A stretch of DNA of 64,000 bases. It comes from Carideicomes alvinocaridis (GTDB lineage Bacteria; Pseudomonadota; Alphaproteobacteria; Rhodobacterales; Rhodobacteraceae). The notes under the pieces are model-generated. The model was not told the origin of the DNA. It made no database searches and was given only the letters and a program-made list of their open reading frames with translations. Positions 25,603 through 35,593 of the stretch are shown in pieces. Location: the NCBI GenBank assembly GCA_005473895.2, contig SRJI02000002.1, forward strand, positions 170,857 through 234,856, written 5' to 3'. A program made the translations under genes and the position numbers. Within the stretch, counting starts at the first letter, position 1; each line of letters opens with the position of its first letter.

Positions 25603-26490
25603 TCAAAGCGGATCCGGGGCGCTCAGCTTGAAAATTTCCAGCGCATCTGCCTCGTCGCCCCCGCGAGAGGCGAGAAGCCGGAACTGTTCTGCCGCAAGAG
25701 AGGTGAAGGGCACGGGCGACTTGTGCGCCCTGGCGAGGTCGCGGACCGAGTCGAGGTCCTTCAGCATCGTGTAGGCGTGGCCCAGCGGCGGCTCGTGCTG
25801 CGCCGCGACCATGCGGGGGATGAACAGCTGCAGCGGGATGCTGTCGGCAAACCCGCCCTTGAGCGCCTCGGGCAGCTTGGCCGCGTCGACGCCGGCATTG
25901 GTGGCCAGCCGCGTCGCCTCGGCCAGGATGTTCATGGTGCAGCCGACGATCACCTGGTTGCAGAGCTTGGTGGTCTGCCCCGCGCCCGACGGCCCCATCA
26001 GCGTGAAGCGCGCAGCCATCTTCAGCACGTAGGGCTTCACCCGCTCGAAGGCGGCCTCGTCCCCGCCGGCCATGATGGCGAGCGTGCCCGCCTCGGCGCC
26101 CGGCACGCCGCCGGAGACCGGCGCGTCGATCCAGTCCATCCCGGCCTCGGCCTTGAGCCGCGCCGCCATCTCGCGGGTGGCATCCGGCGCCATGGAGGAG
26201 AAATCCACCAGCACGGCGCCCTCGCGCGCGCCCTCGGCGATGCCGCCGGGGCCGAAGACCGCGGCCTCCATCGCGCGTGTGTCGGTGAGGCAGGTAAAGA
26301 CGATGTCGGAGCGTCGCGCCACGTCGGCCGCGCTGTCGCCCATGGTGGCGCCGTCATCCACCAGCGGCTGTGCCTTGGCCGCGGTGCGGTTCCAGACCGT
26401 GAGCGCATGGCCCGCCGCCAGCAGCCGCCCCGCCATGGGCAGCCCCATGAGCCCGGTGCCCACGAAGCCGAGTGTCGTCGCGTCAGTCAT
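25603..26490 (-). CDS. Beta-hydroxyacid dehydrogenase (HIBADH / tartronate-semialdehyde reductase / threonate dehydrogenase family)
   Basis: 295 residues. Rossmann motif GFVGTGLMGLPMA at the N-terminus with WNRT after beta-2 (NADPH-type), substrate motif DAPVSGG and catalytic K in GAGQTTKLCNQ. ATG 26490 has AGGAGGG upstream. The family covers 3-hydroxyisobutyrate, tartronate semialdehyde, and L-threonate. A hydroxypyruvate isomerase-family gene lies immediately divergent, which favours tartronate semialdehyde or a tetronate over 3-hydroxyisobutyrate. The TRAP genes follow downstream on the same strand. Confidence 0.88.
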   Translation of the reverse strand: MTDATTLGFVGTGLMGLPMAGRLLAAGHALTVWNRTAAKAQPLVDDGATMGDSAADVARRSDIVFTCLTDTRAMEAAVFGPGGIAEGAREGAVLVDFSSMAPDATREMAARLKAEAGMDWIDAPVSGGVPGAEAGTLAIMAGGDEAAFERVKPYVLKMAARFTLMGPSGAGQTTKLCNQVIVGCTMNILAEATRLATNAGVDAAKLPEALKGGFADSIPLQLFIPRMVAAQHEPPLGHAYTMLKDLDSVRDLARAHKSPVPFTSLAAEQFRLLASRGGDEADALEIFKLSAPDPL

Positions 26491-26679
26491 CGTCCCTCCT
26501 CGGCGCCGGCCGACCGCTCCATCGACGTCGCCGCCATCGCGGCCGCTTGGGCGGTTGTGGCTTCGGCATGGCCTCTCGTGGAGGTGGAGCAGCGGTCGAG
26601 CGACGCATATTTTATACTTGAAACAGTTTCACCGCGCGCCTAGCCTTGTCAACAAGGAACAGAAGGGTCCGTCCGGAAA
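26491..26679. promoter_or_regulatory. Divergent promoter region with two inverted-repeat operator candidates
   Basis: Two perfect inverted repeats: TGAAAC-A-GTTTCA (26619-26631), resembling LacI-family operators, and CCTTGT-CA-ACAAGG (26644-26657), resembling the TTGT-NN-ACAA sites of GntR/FCD regulators. They lie between the dehydrogenase/TRAP operon and the isomerase/hydratase operon, so two regulators may act here. Neither kind of regulator gene is directly adjacent; the FCD regulator at 16.4 kb is the nearest. Confidence 0.55.
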
Positions 26680-27495
26680 GTGAAAATTTCCGCAAACATT
26701 TCCATGGTTTATGCTGAAAATTCGCGCGCCGGGGGACTTGGCGGAGATCTTGGCGAAGGTCTTGCCGGCCGGCTGGCTGCGGCGGCCGCGGACGGGTTCG
26801 ACAGCGTGGAGGTGCAGTTCCCCGGCGCGGACGAGATTGCGGCGCTTGCCGAGGCGTCGGCCCGCCACGAACTGCCCGTCACTTTGATCAACGTGCCGCG
26901 CGGGCAGGGGGACGAGGTGGGCCTGGCCGCGCTGCCGGGGCGCGAGGCCGATTTCCGTGCCGCGGTGGAAAGATGCCGCCGCGACGCCGCCCGGCTGGGC
27001 GCGCGCAAGGTCAACGTGCTGGCCGGCCGCCCCGAGCGCGGGGCCGACCCCGCTGCCTGCCTCGACACGCTGGTGGAAAACCTGCGCCACGCGGCCGGGC
27101 AGATGGCCCAGGACGGCATCCGCGTGATGGTGGAGCCGCTCAACCCGCGCGACATGCCGGGCTTTTTCCTGACGGGGCTGGACCCTGCGCTCGAGGTGCT
27201 GGAGGCTGCGGGCCACCCCAACCTCGCCCTGCAATTCGACCTTTATCACATGGCGATCACCGAACCCGACCTGCCCGCCGCGATCGGCCGGGCGGGGCCG
27301 CGTATCGGCCACGTGCAATTCGCCGACACGCCCGGCCGCCACGAGCCGGGCACCGGCGGCACCGATTTCGCCGCTGCGCTCGCCGCCCTGCGCCAGACCG
27401 GGTATGACGATGACGTGGCGGCGGAATACCGGCCCGCCGGGACAACCTCAGACGGGCTCGGATGGATGCCCGGATTCAGAAGGATGCTTGCATGA
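26680..27495 (+). CDS. Hydroxypyruvate isomerase family protein (Hyi / 2-oxo-tetronate isomerase-like TIM barrel)
   Basis: 271 residues of the AP-endonuclease-2-type TIM barrel used by Hyi and OtnI. Metal-ligand positions fit E in MVEPLNPRDMPGFF, D and H in LQFDLYHM, H in HVQFADTPGRHEPGTG and E in AAEYRPAG. The start is GTG 26680. The last bases overlap the next ATG (ATGA). Hyi interconverts hydroxypyruvate and tartronate semialdehyde; OtnI isomerises 2-oxo-tetronate. The divergent dehydrogenase would reduce or produce such compounds. The kinase and aldolase of the tetronate pathway are missing in this window. Confidence 0.88.
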   Translation: MKISANISMVYAENSRAGGLGGDLGEGLAGRLAAAAADGFDSVEVQFPGADEIAALAEASARHELPVTLINVPRGQGDEVGLAALPGREADFRAAVERCRRDAARLGARKVNVLAGRPERGADPAACLDTLVENLRHAAGQMAQDGIRVMVEPLNPRDMPGFFLTGLDPALEVLEAAGHPNLALQFDLYHMAITEPDLPAAIGRAGPRIGHVQFADTPGRHEPGTGGTDFAAALAALRQTGYDDDVAAEYRPAGTTSDGLGWMPGFRRMLA

Positions 27496-28283
27496 CCACC
27501 CAACCCGATGCCGCGCTCGTGCGTAAGCTCGCCTCAGACATGCTGACCGGCGAGACCCTGCGCCCGCTTGACACGAGCCCGGCCAGCCTTGCCGACGCCT
27601 ATGCGATCCAGGACGCGGTGGTGGCGCATCTGCTGGACAGCGACGCGCGGGCGGGTGTCGGCGGGTTCAAGATCGCCGCCAATTCCGCCGCGCTGATGGA
27701 GCGGTTCGGCATCGACGAGCCGGCCAGCGGGCACATCTTCTCGGACGAGATCCAGCAGGCGCCGGCCAGCCGCCCGGCCTCGGATTTCGCCGAATTCGCC
27801 TACGAGCCCGAGATCGCCGCGGTGATGGGCGCGCGGCTGGTGCCCGACAACGCGCCCTTCTCGGCCGAGGAGGTGGCAGAGGCCATCGACCGCTTCGTGC
27901 CGTCGCTGGAGCTGCTGGACATGCGCAACATCGACATGGCGGCGGTGCCCTTCCTCGCCGTGCTGGCGCAGAACATCACCAATGCGGGCGCCGTGCTGGG
28001 CGGCGAGGGGATCAAGCCCTCGCTGATCGACACCGACCGCATCCACACCACCGTCACCATCAATGGCGAGCCGGAGCTCGACGTGACCGGCGCCGCGCCG
28101 CAATCGCCGGTGGAGGCGGTGCGCTGGCTGGCCAACCACCTGGCGGAGCGCGGCATGGGGCTGGAGCCCGGCCAGATCGTGCTGTGCGGCACCCACGCGC
28201 CCATCCGCAAGGTGAAGGGGCCGGCGGTGATCCGGGTGGAGATGTCGGGGCTGGGCTCGCTGGAATACGAGGTGACGGGCTGA
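27492..28283 (+). CDS. 2-keto-4-pentenoate hydratase / fumarylacetoacetate-hydrolase family protein
   Basis: 263 residues of the MhpD-like branch. Family motifs are YAIQDAV near residue 36, GFKIAANS, YEPEIAAVMG (metal-binding E-x-E type site), and LWANHLAERGMGLEPGQIVL-like region late in the protein. The start at ATG 27492 overlaps the isomerase stop, so the two are translationally coupled. MhpD enzymes hydrate 2-hydroxypentadienoate; relatives decarboxylate or hydrolyse other 2-keto acids. The substrate is unclear with an isomerase partner. Confidence 0.85.
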   Translation: MTTQPDAALVRKLASDMLTGETLRPLDTSPASLADAYAIQDAVVAHLLDSDARAGVGGFKIAANSAALMERFGIDEPASGHIFSDEIQQAPASRPASDFAEFAYEPEIAAVMGARLVPDNAPFSAEEVAEAIDRFVPSLELLDMRNIDMAAVPFLAVLAQNITNAGAVLGGEGIKPSLIDTDRIHTTVTINGEPELDVTGAAPQSPVEAVRWLANHLAERGMGLEPGQIVLCGTHAPIRKVKGPAVIRVEMSGLGSLEYEVTG

Positions 28284-28295
28284 GCGCGGCGCGCC

Positions 28296-28973
28296 TCAGA
28301 ATTCCGTCCAGAGCCCGAACTTGAGCGACAGGGTCTCGCTGGCAAAGGCGTAATCGCCCCCCATCTCCAGCCGCAGCCCGTCGGAAAGCGGGATGACATG
28401 GGAGGGCGCGATTGCCAGCTCCGTGTCGCGATCGTCGCGCTTGGCCAGCTGAAGCTGCAGGATCGACAGCGCGCCGCCGGGATGGCTGACCCCGAAGGTG
28501 GTGTCGATCTTGGCCAGTCCGGGGCCGTCGTCGCGGATCGCGTAGGTGGCCTCGATCCCGGTCCAGCCATTGCCCCAGGCCGTCTCCCATCCGCGGCCCC
28601 AGGACAGGCCGGGGCGCAGTACGGCGCGGCGGGTGCCATCGTCGTCGGCCCAGCCCGCGCCGATCTCCCACGCGAACTGGTCTGCGGCCCCGGGGGCGGA
28701 GAAGCTGTGGCGCAGGAAGGCGATGGCGCTGGTCGCCCGCGATGCCGGATCGCCGCCCGCATCCAGCCCGAAGGTCAGCCGCGGCGACAGGCCGTATTCG
28801 TAGTAGAGCGTGCCATAGCCCGCCGCATCCTCCTCACCTATCGCGAAGCGCCACGACAGGGTGGCAAAGCTGTTGCCTTCGCCCCGGGGCCAGGCGGCCG
28901 CCCCGGCGACGCCCGGATAAAGCGCACCGGCCAAGGCGCAAGCCAGGGCGAGGGTGGCGGCGGCATGGCGCAT
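28296..28973 (-). CDS. Hypothetical secreted, probably outer-membrane beta-barrel protein
   Basis: 225 residues with a signal peptide (about 1-25, cut near AGAAA). The rest alternates hydrophobic and polar residues in many short strands (for example FATLSWRFAIG, GTLYYEYGLSP, RLEMGGDYAFA) and ends LKFGLWTEF; a terminal Phe is the usual C-terminal signal of outer-membrane barrels. I do not recognise a named family. It lies upstream on the minus strand of nothing obvious and directly downstream of the receiver gene at 29.0 kb, so it may be the last gene of that operon. Confidence 0.7.
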   Translation of the reverse strand: MRHAAATLALACALAGALYPGVAGAAAWPRGEGNSFATLSWRFAIGEEDAAGYGTLYYEYGLSPRLTFGLDAGGDPASRATSAIAFLRHSFSAPGAADQFAWEIGAGWADDDGTRRAVLRPGLSWGRGWETAWGNGWTGIEATYAIRDDGPGLAKIDTTFGVSHPGGALSILQLQLAKRDDRDTELAIAPSHVIPLSDGLRLEMGGDYAFASETLSLKFGLWTEF

Positions 28974-28986
28974 CGGGCTCCTCCTC

Positions 28987-29346
28987 TCAGGCGCGGGCGT
29001 AGCGGCGCAGGTGGTCGGGCAGGGTCAGCGGATCGAAGGGCTTGTGCAGCACCTCGGTCGCGCCGGCCGCCAGCAATTCCTGCCGCGCCACGTTGTCGGC
29101 CTTGGCGGTGCAGATGATCGCCGGCGCGTCGGGCGCCACCGCCCGGACCCGGCCCAGCAACGCCTTGCCGTCCGGGGCGGGCATCATCAGGTCGAAGATG
29201 TAGAGGTCGAACTCTTCCTGGCCGATCCGCTCCGCGGCCCGCGCGCTGTCGCGTTCGCAGACCAGGTCGATATCGTCCTCCGTCTCGAAGGCAATCTCCA
29301 GGAGGCTGAGAATATCGTTTTCGTTGTCCACGAAGAGGACTTTCAT
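28987..29346 (-). CDS. Single-domain response regulator (CheY-like)
   Basis: 119-residue receiver without output domain. Phospho-acceptor D52 in YIFDLMMP, acidic pocket VDNEND (one Asp replaced by Asn-Glu), conserved Thr in ICTAK and Lys in VLHKPFDP. Its ATG overlaps the stop of the histidine kinase, so it is that kinase's first partner. As the kinase has no receiver of its own, this protein may hand phosphate to the Hpt protein encoded at 37.5 kb. Confidence 0.88.
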   Translation of the reverse strand: MKVLFVDNENDILSLLEIAFETEDDIDLVCERDSARAAERIGQEEFDLYIFDLMMPAPDGKALLGRVRAVAPDAPAIICTAKADNVARQELLAAGATEVLHKPFDPLTLPDHLRRYARA

Positions 29347-31340
29347 GGTCTGTCACCTGTCTGGTCGGGTTTCGGGATCCGCGGGAAGAACACGAGGAAC
29401 GTCGTGCCGGGCGCTTCCGCGGGGTCGGACCGCAACTCGATCCGGCCGCCCTGCCGGTCCACCAGTTCCCGCGTGATCGCGAGCCCCAGGCCCGAGCCCG
29501 TGGCCTGCACCTCCGGCGGATGGGCGGGCGGGGCGAAGCGGTTGAAGATCGTGGCCTGGGCGGATCGCGGTATCCCCGGCCCATGGTCGGAGATGCGGAA
29601 CCAGGTCTCGGTCGGGCTGTGGCCGGTGGCGACCTCGATGGTGCCGTTGCTGGGGGAGTACTTGATGGCGTTCGACATGAGGTTGGCCAGGATCTGCTGC
29701 ATCCGGATGCGGTCGCCCTCGAAGGACGCGCCGGCGGTGGTGGTGTCCCGCTCTATAGCCACATTCGCGCTGGTGGCGTAACCGTCCATCGCCGTGACCG
29801 CCTCGGTCAGCACGTCGTCGCTGTCGAGCGGCGTGACCTCGACATAGAGATGCTCCTGGTCCATCGCCTGAAGCGTGAGGATGTCGTTCACCAGCAGAAG
29901 CAGCCGCTCGGCATTCTGGTTGGCCAGCGCCAGCAGCTTCTGCAACGACGGGTGCAGGTCCTTGCCAAAGCGCGCGACGGCCAGGGCCAGCGACCCGCTG
30001 AGCGAGGTGAGGGGCGTGCGCAGCTCGTGGTTCACCGAGGCGATGAACTTGGCCCGCGTGCTGGTCAGCCGCTCTTCGGCGCTGACGTCGTTCAGGACGC
30101 AGTAGAGCGTGCGGCCCTGGGTCGTCTCGATCACGTCCACCCGGCAGCGCAGTTCGCGCACCGCTTGGGTCGAGTGCTGCGGCATGCGCAGGTGAAAGGT
30201 CTCCGAGCCGTTCTCGAAGTGGCGGAAGGGCGGCAGCACGGCCCGCAGCGCGCGGATGGCCGGCCGGCTGCCATGCGCCTCCAGAAGCTGCTGCGCGCGG
30301 CGGTTCGCCTGGTGGATCGTCTCGGCGTCGTTGAAGACGACGATGCCGTCTTCGACATTTTCGAAGATCGTCCTGTACTCCGCCTCGGCCTGGCGGGCGC
30401 GCAATGCCTCGAACTCCGTCCGCTTGAGAGTGGCGCGCAGGTCATGCGCCCGTCGCTGGGCCGCCCGCGCGGCGGTGATGGCGATCCCGAGCAGCAGCAG
30501 CGAGGTCACCCCGAAGGCCAGCGAGCGGCGATAGAAGCCCTGCAGTGCGTTGGACCGCGGAATGGCCACGCTCGTCAGCAGATCGGTGCCGATGATCGGG
30601 CTGCTGCGCTGGATCATCGCGCGTTCGGGGGGCTCGGGTGTCGAGGTGAAGGAAACTTCGCCATCCCGCGTCGCGATGGTGATGATCATGTCCGGGTCGT
30701 AGCGGGTCCGCGCCAGAAGGTCGCCGAAGTAATGCTCTTCCAGCGACGAGGCCAGGACCCCGCGGACCGGCGCGCCGGGCCCGGCGATAGGCCAGGCGAT
30801 CGGGGTGAGCCGGTTGCCGCTGGCCCGCGACACGATCGGCTGGCCAAGCGCGTATGACCCCGGCGGCCGGGCCAGGCCCGAGCGGAAATAGCCCCGGTCG
30901 GACACGTCGAGCCCGAGCGCCGCGGGCACCGACGCCCAGATCACGATGCCCTTGTCGTCGACCAGCAGCAGGCTCTGCACCTGCGGCACCTTGGCCAGCA
31001 GGTCGCGCAGCTCGTCGCCGAAGATCACCTCGGTCCGGCCCAGATCCTGCAGCGGGATCTCGGCCAGCCGTTCCGCCAGCGGTGTCACCCGGGCCGTCGC
31101 CGTCGCCAGCGAGGAGGTGAAGGTCTGGTTGAACAGCGTGGCCACGTGTTCGAGCTGCGCGCGTATGTCCCGCAGGGTGCGCTGGTAGTCGAGGACCACG
31201 AAGGCCAGCATGCTGAGGACCGACAGCCCGACGAAGGCATAGGCCAGCCGCACCAGTCGCCCGCTCTCGCGGCTGATGCGTGCCTGCGCGTCCGCCCTGC
31301 TGGTCTTCTCCCTGCTGCCGAATGTCGAGGCGTGGCTCAT
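29343..31340 (-). CDS. Membrane histidine kinase with periplasmic sensor and PAS domain
   Basis: 665 residues: cytoplasmic N-terminus, membrane helix ~31-52, periplasmic Cache-type sensor ~55-280 (LLLVDDKGIVIWASVP...DVSDRGYFRSGL), second helix (~285-305), coiled linker, PAS ~325-425 (IFENVEDGIVVFNDAETIHQANR), HisKA with H438 in ASVNHELRTPL, and HATPase with NLMSNAIKYSP, DHGPGIP and GSGLGLAI. The start at ATG 31340 lies one base after the stop of the preceding receiver protein. The DRGYF motif is typical of dCache sensors for small organic ligands. It is co-transcribed with receiver genes on both sides and with the exopolysaccharide genes upstream. Confidence 0.9.
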   Translation of the reverse strand: MSHASTFGSREKTSRADAQARISRESGRLVRLAYAFVGLSVLSMLAFVVLDYQRTLRDIRAQLEHVATLFNQTFTSSLATATARVTPLAERLAEIPLQDLGRTEVIFGDELRDLLAKVPQVQSLLLVDDKGIVIWASVPAALGLDVSDRGYFRSGLARPPGSYALGQPIVSRASGNRLTPIAWPIAGPGAPVRGVLASSLEEHYFGDLLARTRYDPDMIITIATRDGEVSFTSTPEPPERAMIQRSSPIIGTDLLTSVAIPRSNALQGFYRRSLAFGVTSLLLLGIAITAARAAQRRAHDLRATLKRTEFEALRARQAEAEYRTIFENVEDGIVVFNDAETIHQANRRAQQLLEAHGSRPAIRALRAVLPPFRHFENGSETFHLRMPQHSTQAVRELRCRVDVIETTQGRTLYCVLNDVSAEERLTSTRAKFIASVNHELRTPLTSLSGSLALAVARFGKDLHPSLQKLLALANQNAERLLLLVNDILTLQAMDQEHLYVEVTPLDSDDVLTEAVTAMDGYATSANVAIERDTTTAGASFEGDRIRMQQILANLMSNAIKYSPSNGTIEVATGHSPTETWFRISDHGPGIPRSAQATIFNRFAPPAHPPEVQATGSGLGLAITRELVDRQGGRIELRSDPAEAPGTTFLVFFPRIPKPDQTGDRP

Positions 31341-31341
31341 C

Positions 31342-32285
<944 letters not shown>

Positions 32286-32301
<16 letters not shown>

Positions 32302-33716
32302 GTCCGGTTCCCTCCGGTAATCTCGAATACTCGCCAGGGCCCGGACTGGTAGGCAAGCCGATAGCCGCCGGGCGCGGAGATCGACAATTGCGGTTGCGCC
32401 GCCAGAAGCCGGTCGCGGCCTCCCGTGCTGCCCTCCGGCGCCCGCACGGCGATGTATCCGGCGCGGGGCCGCCCCCCGAGCGCCGCCAGCTCGTAGGAGG
32501 TCTGCCCGGCGATCACCAGCCCGCGGGTCCCGCCCAGCACCGCGATCAGGCCGGGATGGCGTTCCGCATCCAGCAGCACGCCCTCGCGGTCCCGCAGGAA
32601 GGCGGCCAGCGCCCGCTCGCGCCGTAACGGATCGCCCAGATCGTGGCCGAGTGCGGCCTCGAGCCAGCGGCGATCCAGCTCGGCCCCGAAGGTCGCCAGA
32701 CCCCAGCCGTTGAGCGGCAGCGCCAGCAGCAGGAAGGCCGTCATCGCCGCCCCGCGCACCCGGTTGACCGGGGACAGGGGCAGCGCCGCCGCCAGCAGGC
32801 CCAGCATCGGTGCGGCCAGCAGCGCGGGATCGCTTTCGAACCGGAAAACGAAGTTCAGCAGGATCGCCCCCAGCAGGCCCGCCATCGCGGCCAGCAGCGG
32901 CAGCATGCGCCGCGGCGCCGGCACCAGCCGGGCCAGCACGATCACCGCCATCGCCCCGGTCAGCAGGGGCAGGGACAGCTCGTCCAGCGGGGCCAGCCCG
33001 GCCGGCGTCGGCTCCAGCGCCAGGAAGGTGCTGCCCAGCACCAGGCTGACGAAGAGCAGCGAGGCGACGGCGGCGGCGGCCGGAAAGAACATCGACACCA
33101 TGAAACCCAGCGAGGATGCGGCGATCATGCTGGGCCGCGCGGCCAGCACGATCACCGGAAGCGACCCCATGGCGATCAGCAGGCCGAAGGGATGCGCCAT
33201 GGAGACTACGAGAAGCCCGATCGCCACCTTCATCATGTCCGGGGCCGTGCCGCTCTGACGCAGGTCCAGCAGGCTGCGGGCATAAAGCCAGGTGCCGAGA
33301 ACCAGGAAGACCGCGCCCGGCCCCTCCGACAGCGCGCGCAGGAAGACCGGGTTCAGCGCCAGCAGCAGCACCAGCGCAGCCGCGACGGGCGCACTGTAGC
33401 GACCGCGCCGGCGAAACTCTCCGAACCAGACGAGCAGGGTCAGTCCCCCGACCGCGAGGCTGACAATGTGCGGTGTCGGCAGGCCCGGCCGGCCCGCCAC
33501 GCCCTGCACGGCCAGCGTCAGCACCTTGGGCAGCGGCGGATAGAGTGGATCGGTCGCCCGGAACAGCGCCGGCCCGTCCACCTGCAGGATGGCGCGGCCC
33601 CAATCGGCGATCACCGCGCCGGACAGGAAGCCATGCGCCTCCACCCAGAGCAGGGGCGCCAGCAGCGCCGTGGCCAGTGCCGCCCAGCCAAGGAGGAACC
33701 CGGTCGCGCGCGTCAT
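32286..33716 (-). CDS. Polytopic membrane protein of the exopolysaccharide region
   Basis: 476 residues with around ten to eleven hydrophobic helices and a C-terminal soluble part (~375-476). The pattern of an N-terminal helix followed by a periplasmic loop (GRAILQVDGPALFRATDPLYPPLPK) recalls GT-C type glycosyltransferases (GT39/GT83 like), with Asp in the first loop (VDGP, TDPLYPPLP), but I cannot assign a family. It overlaps the stop of the glycosyltransferase gene (ATGA) and the start of the receiver gene. It is likely to have a role in polymer transfer or export. Confidence 0.75.
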
Positions 33717-35590
33717 GCCGCGGGCTCCTTCGCCGCGGCCAGTTCGCTCGCCGTGTGCTTGGACAGGCCGTGCTGGGTCTTTTCCCAGTAGAACGGGTTG
33801 GAGATGAGCTGTTTCAGCGCCTTGTAGGAGGCGATGGTCATCAGCACCCAGTACCCCACCACGCTCAGCCCCCAAGGAGCGAGGTCTGTCCAGCGGCGGC
33901 GGAACGGCGCCACCATGGTCAGGTAGATCAGCAGCGCGTTCCCCGCGAGCAGGTTGAGCAGCGACAGGTAGAGGATCGCCGGCGGGAAGACCGGCTCGAT
34001 CACCTCGGCGCCCAGCACCATCCACAGCGCGAAGATGCCCCAGAACAGCGGGTTGAGCAGCCCCGACAGGAAGGTGCCGCCGATGAAGAACACGAAGCCC
34101 AGCACCCCCGCGGGCCCGATGGTCCGCACCAGGTGGACGGGTCGCCTTGTATGGACGAGGAAGGTCTGCATGTATCCCTTGATCCAGCGCGAGCGCTGCC
34201 GGATCCAGTTGGGGATCGACACGTTGGCCTCTTCGTAGGTGGTGGAATCGATCACCCCCACGCGGTAGCCCTTCTGCGTCAGCCGGATCCCGAGATCCGC
34301 GTCCTCGGTCACGTTGAAGGGATCCCACGCCTTGAGCTGGCGCAGCACGTCCATGCGGAAATGGTTCGAGGTGCCGCCCAGCGGGATCGGCACGCCCAGC
34401 CGCTCCAGCCCCGGCAGCATCAGGTCGAACCACAGCGAGTAATCCAGCGTGAACATCCGCGTCAGCCAGTTTTCCCGCGCGTTGTAATAGTTCAGGCGGC
34501 ACTGGATGCAGGCGGTGTTCGCCGGCGACTGGCGGAAGGCGGCCAGCACCTTCTTCAGCTGGTCGGGCTCGGGCTTGTCCTCGGCGTCGAAGATCACGAG
34601 GAACTCGCCGCGGGCGTATTGCAGCGCGTAGTTGCAGGCCTTGGGCTTGGTCTGCGGATGCGAGGCGGGCACCTGCACGATCTCGAACACGCCCTCCAGT
34701 TCCAGGCTGCGGGCCGCCGCGATGGTCTCGTCGTCGGTCTCTTCCAGCACGATCTTGATGTCGAGCCTGGCCAGCGGATAGTCGAGGTTGCGCAGCGCGG
34801 CGGTCAGTATCGGCAGCACCTCGGGTTCGCGGAACATCGGCACCAGCACGGTGTAGACCGGCAGGTCGTCGTCGCGCATCGACGCGGCCTCGGCGGCGAT
34901 CGCGCGCGAGCTGTGTTCCTGCGCATTGCCGCCGACCCAGACGAGGAGCGCCTTGAACAGGAAATTACCGGTGTAGAACAGCGTCATCACCAGGTTGAGC
35001 GCGATGATCGTGCCGATGGGCGCAAGCGCCATGCCGGCGAGGAACAGGGTGATGAGCGCGTAGATCACCAGCAGCTGCGGCGCGGTGATCACGCTTTTCG
35101 CCGACATCTCCGGGTCGGTATCGGCCAGGCCGAAGACCGCCTCGTGCGACTGCTCCTCGCGGAAAGCACGCTGCAGCGCCAGCGAGATGTCGAGCTGCGA
35201 GGCGATGACGATCCGCACCCGCGCGCCATAAGTGTCGAAGATATGCAGCACGGTGGCGGGGCCGGGCCGCGCCGTGGCGATCACCATCTCGTCGCCCTCG
35301 CGGCGCAGCGGGATGGTCATCGCGTCGGTCATCGTTGCGCTGTCGTAGTGCCGCAGCAGCTCGGTATCCGGCGGATCCTCCACCAGGTTCACGAGCGGCA
35401 GGTCGTATTGCGCCGCCAGCGCGCGGTAGAGCTCCCCGGGTTTCAGCCAGCGGCGGCTTTGCAGAACCTGGAGCAGCCCGACATTCCACGCCTCGCAAAG
35501 GCGCTCGGCCTCGTCGAGCTGCGCGGGCTCCAGCAGCCCACGGATCAGCAGCAGGTCGCCGAGTGTCTGGCTGTCCAGGTCGAGCGGCAA
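33713..35590 (-). CDS. Family 2 membrane glycosyltransferase with N-terminal MshEN/GspE_N-like domain (XagB/NfrB type)
   Basis: 625 residues. Residues ~5-140 resemble the MshEN-GspE_N module of type II/IV ATPases, with two tandem helical motifs (LGDLLLIRGLLEPAQLDEAE and a second one at LQVLQSRRWLKPGELYRALA). After two helices (~168-215) comes a processive GT2 domain: DDE in EETDDETI, D-x-D region FDAEDKPEPDQ, TEDADLG and the QRSRWIKGY polymer-synthase motif. Three or four more helices follow. MshEN domains can bind c-di-GMP, as in the NfrB glycosyltransferase. The start is TTG 35590, with GAGGGGAG upstream. It follows a BcsB-like gene, the usual partner of BcsA-type synthases. Confidence 0.9.
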   Translation of the reverse strand: MPLDLDSQTLGDLLLIRGLLEPAQLDEAERLCEAWNVGLLQVLQSRRWLKPGELYRALAAQYDLPLVNLVEDPPDTELLRHYDSATMTDAMTIPLRREGDEMVIATARPGPATVLHIFDTYGARVRIVIASQLDISLALQRAFREEQSHEAVFGLADTDPEMSAKSVITAPQLLVIYALITLFLAGMALAPIGTIIALNLVMTLFYTGNFLFKALLVWVGGNAQEHSSRAIAAEAASMRDDDLPVYTVLVPMFREPEVLPILTAALRNLDYPLARLDIKIVLEETDDETIAAARSLELEGVFEIVQVPASHPQTKPKACNYALQYARGEFLVIFDAEDKPEPDQLKKVLAAFRQSPANTACIQCRLNYYNARENWLTRMFTLDYSLWFDLMLPGLERLGVPIPLGGTSNHFRMDVLRQLKAWDPFNVTEDADLGIRLTQKGYRVGVIDSTTYEEANVSIPNWIRQRSRWIKGYMQTFLVHTRRPVHLVRTIGPAGVLGFVFFIGGTFLSGLLNPLFWGIFALWMVLGAEVIEPVFPPAILYLSLLNLLAGNALLIYLTMVAPFRRRWTDLAPWGLSVVGYWVLMTIASYKALKQLISNPFYWEKTQHGLSKHTASELAAAKEPAA

Positions 35591-35593
35591 GGC

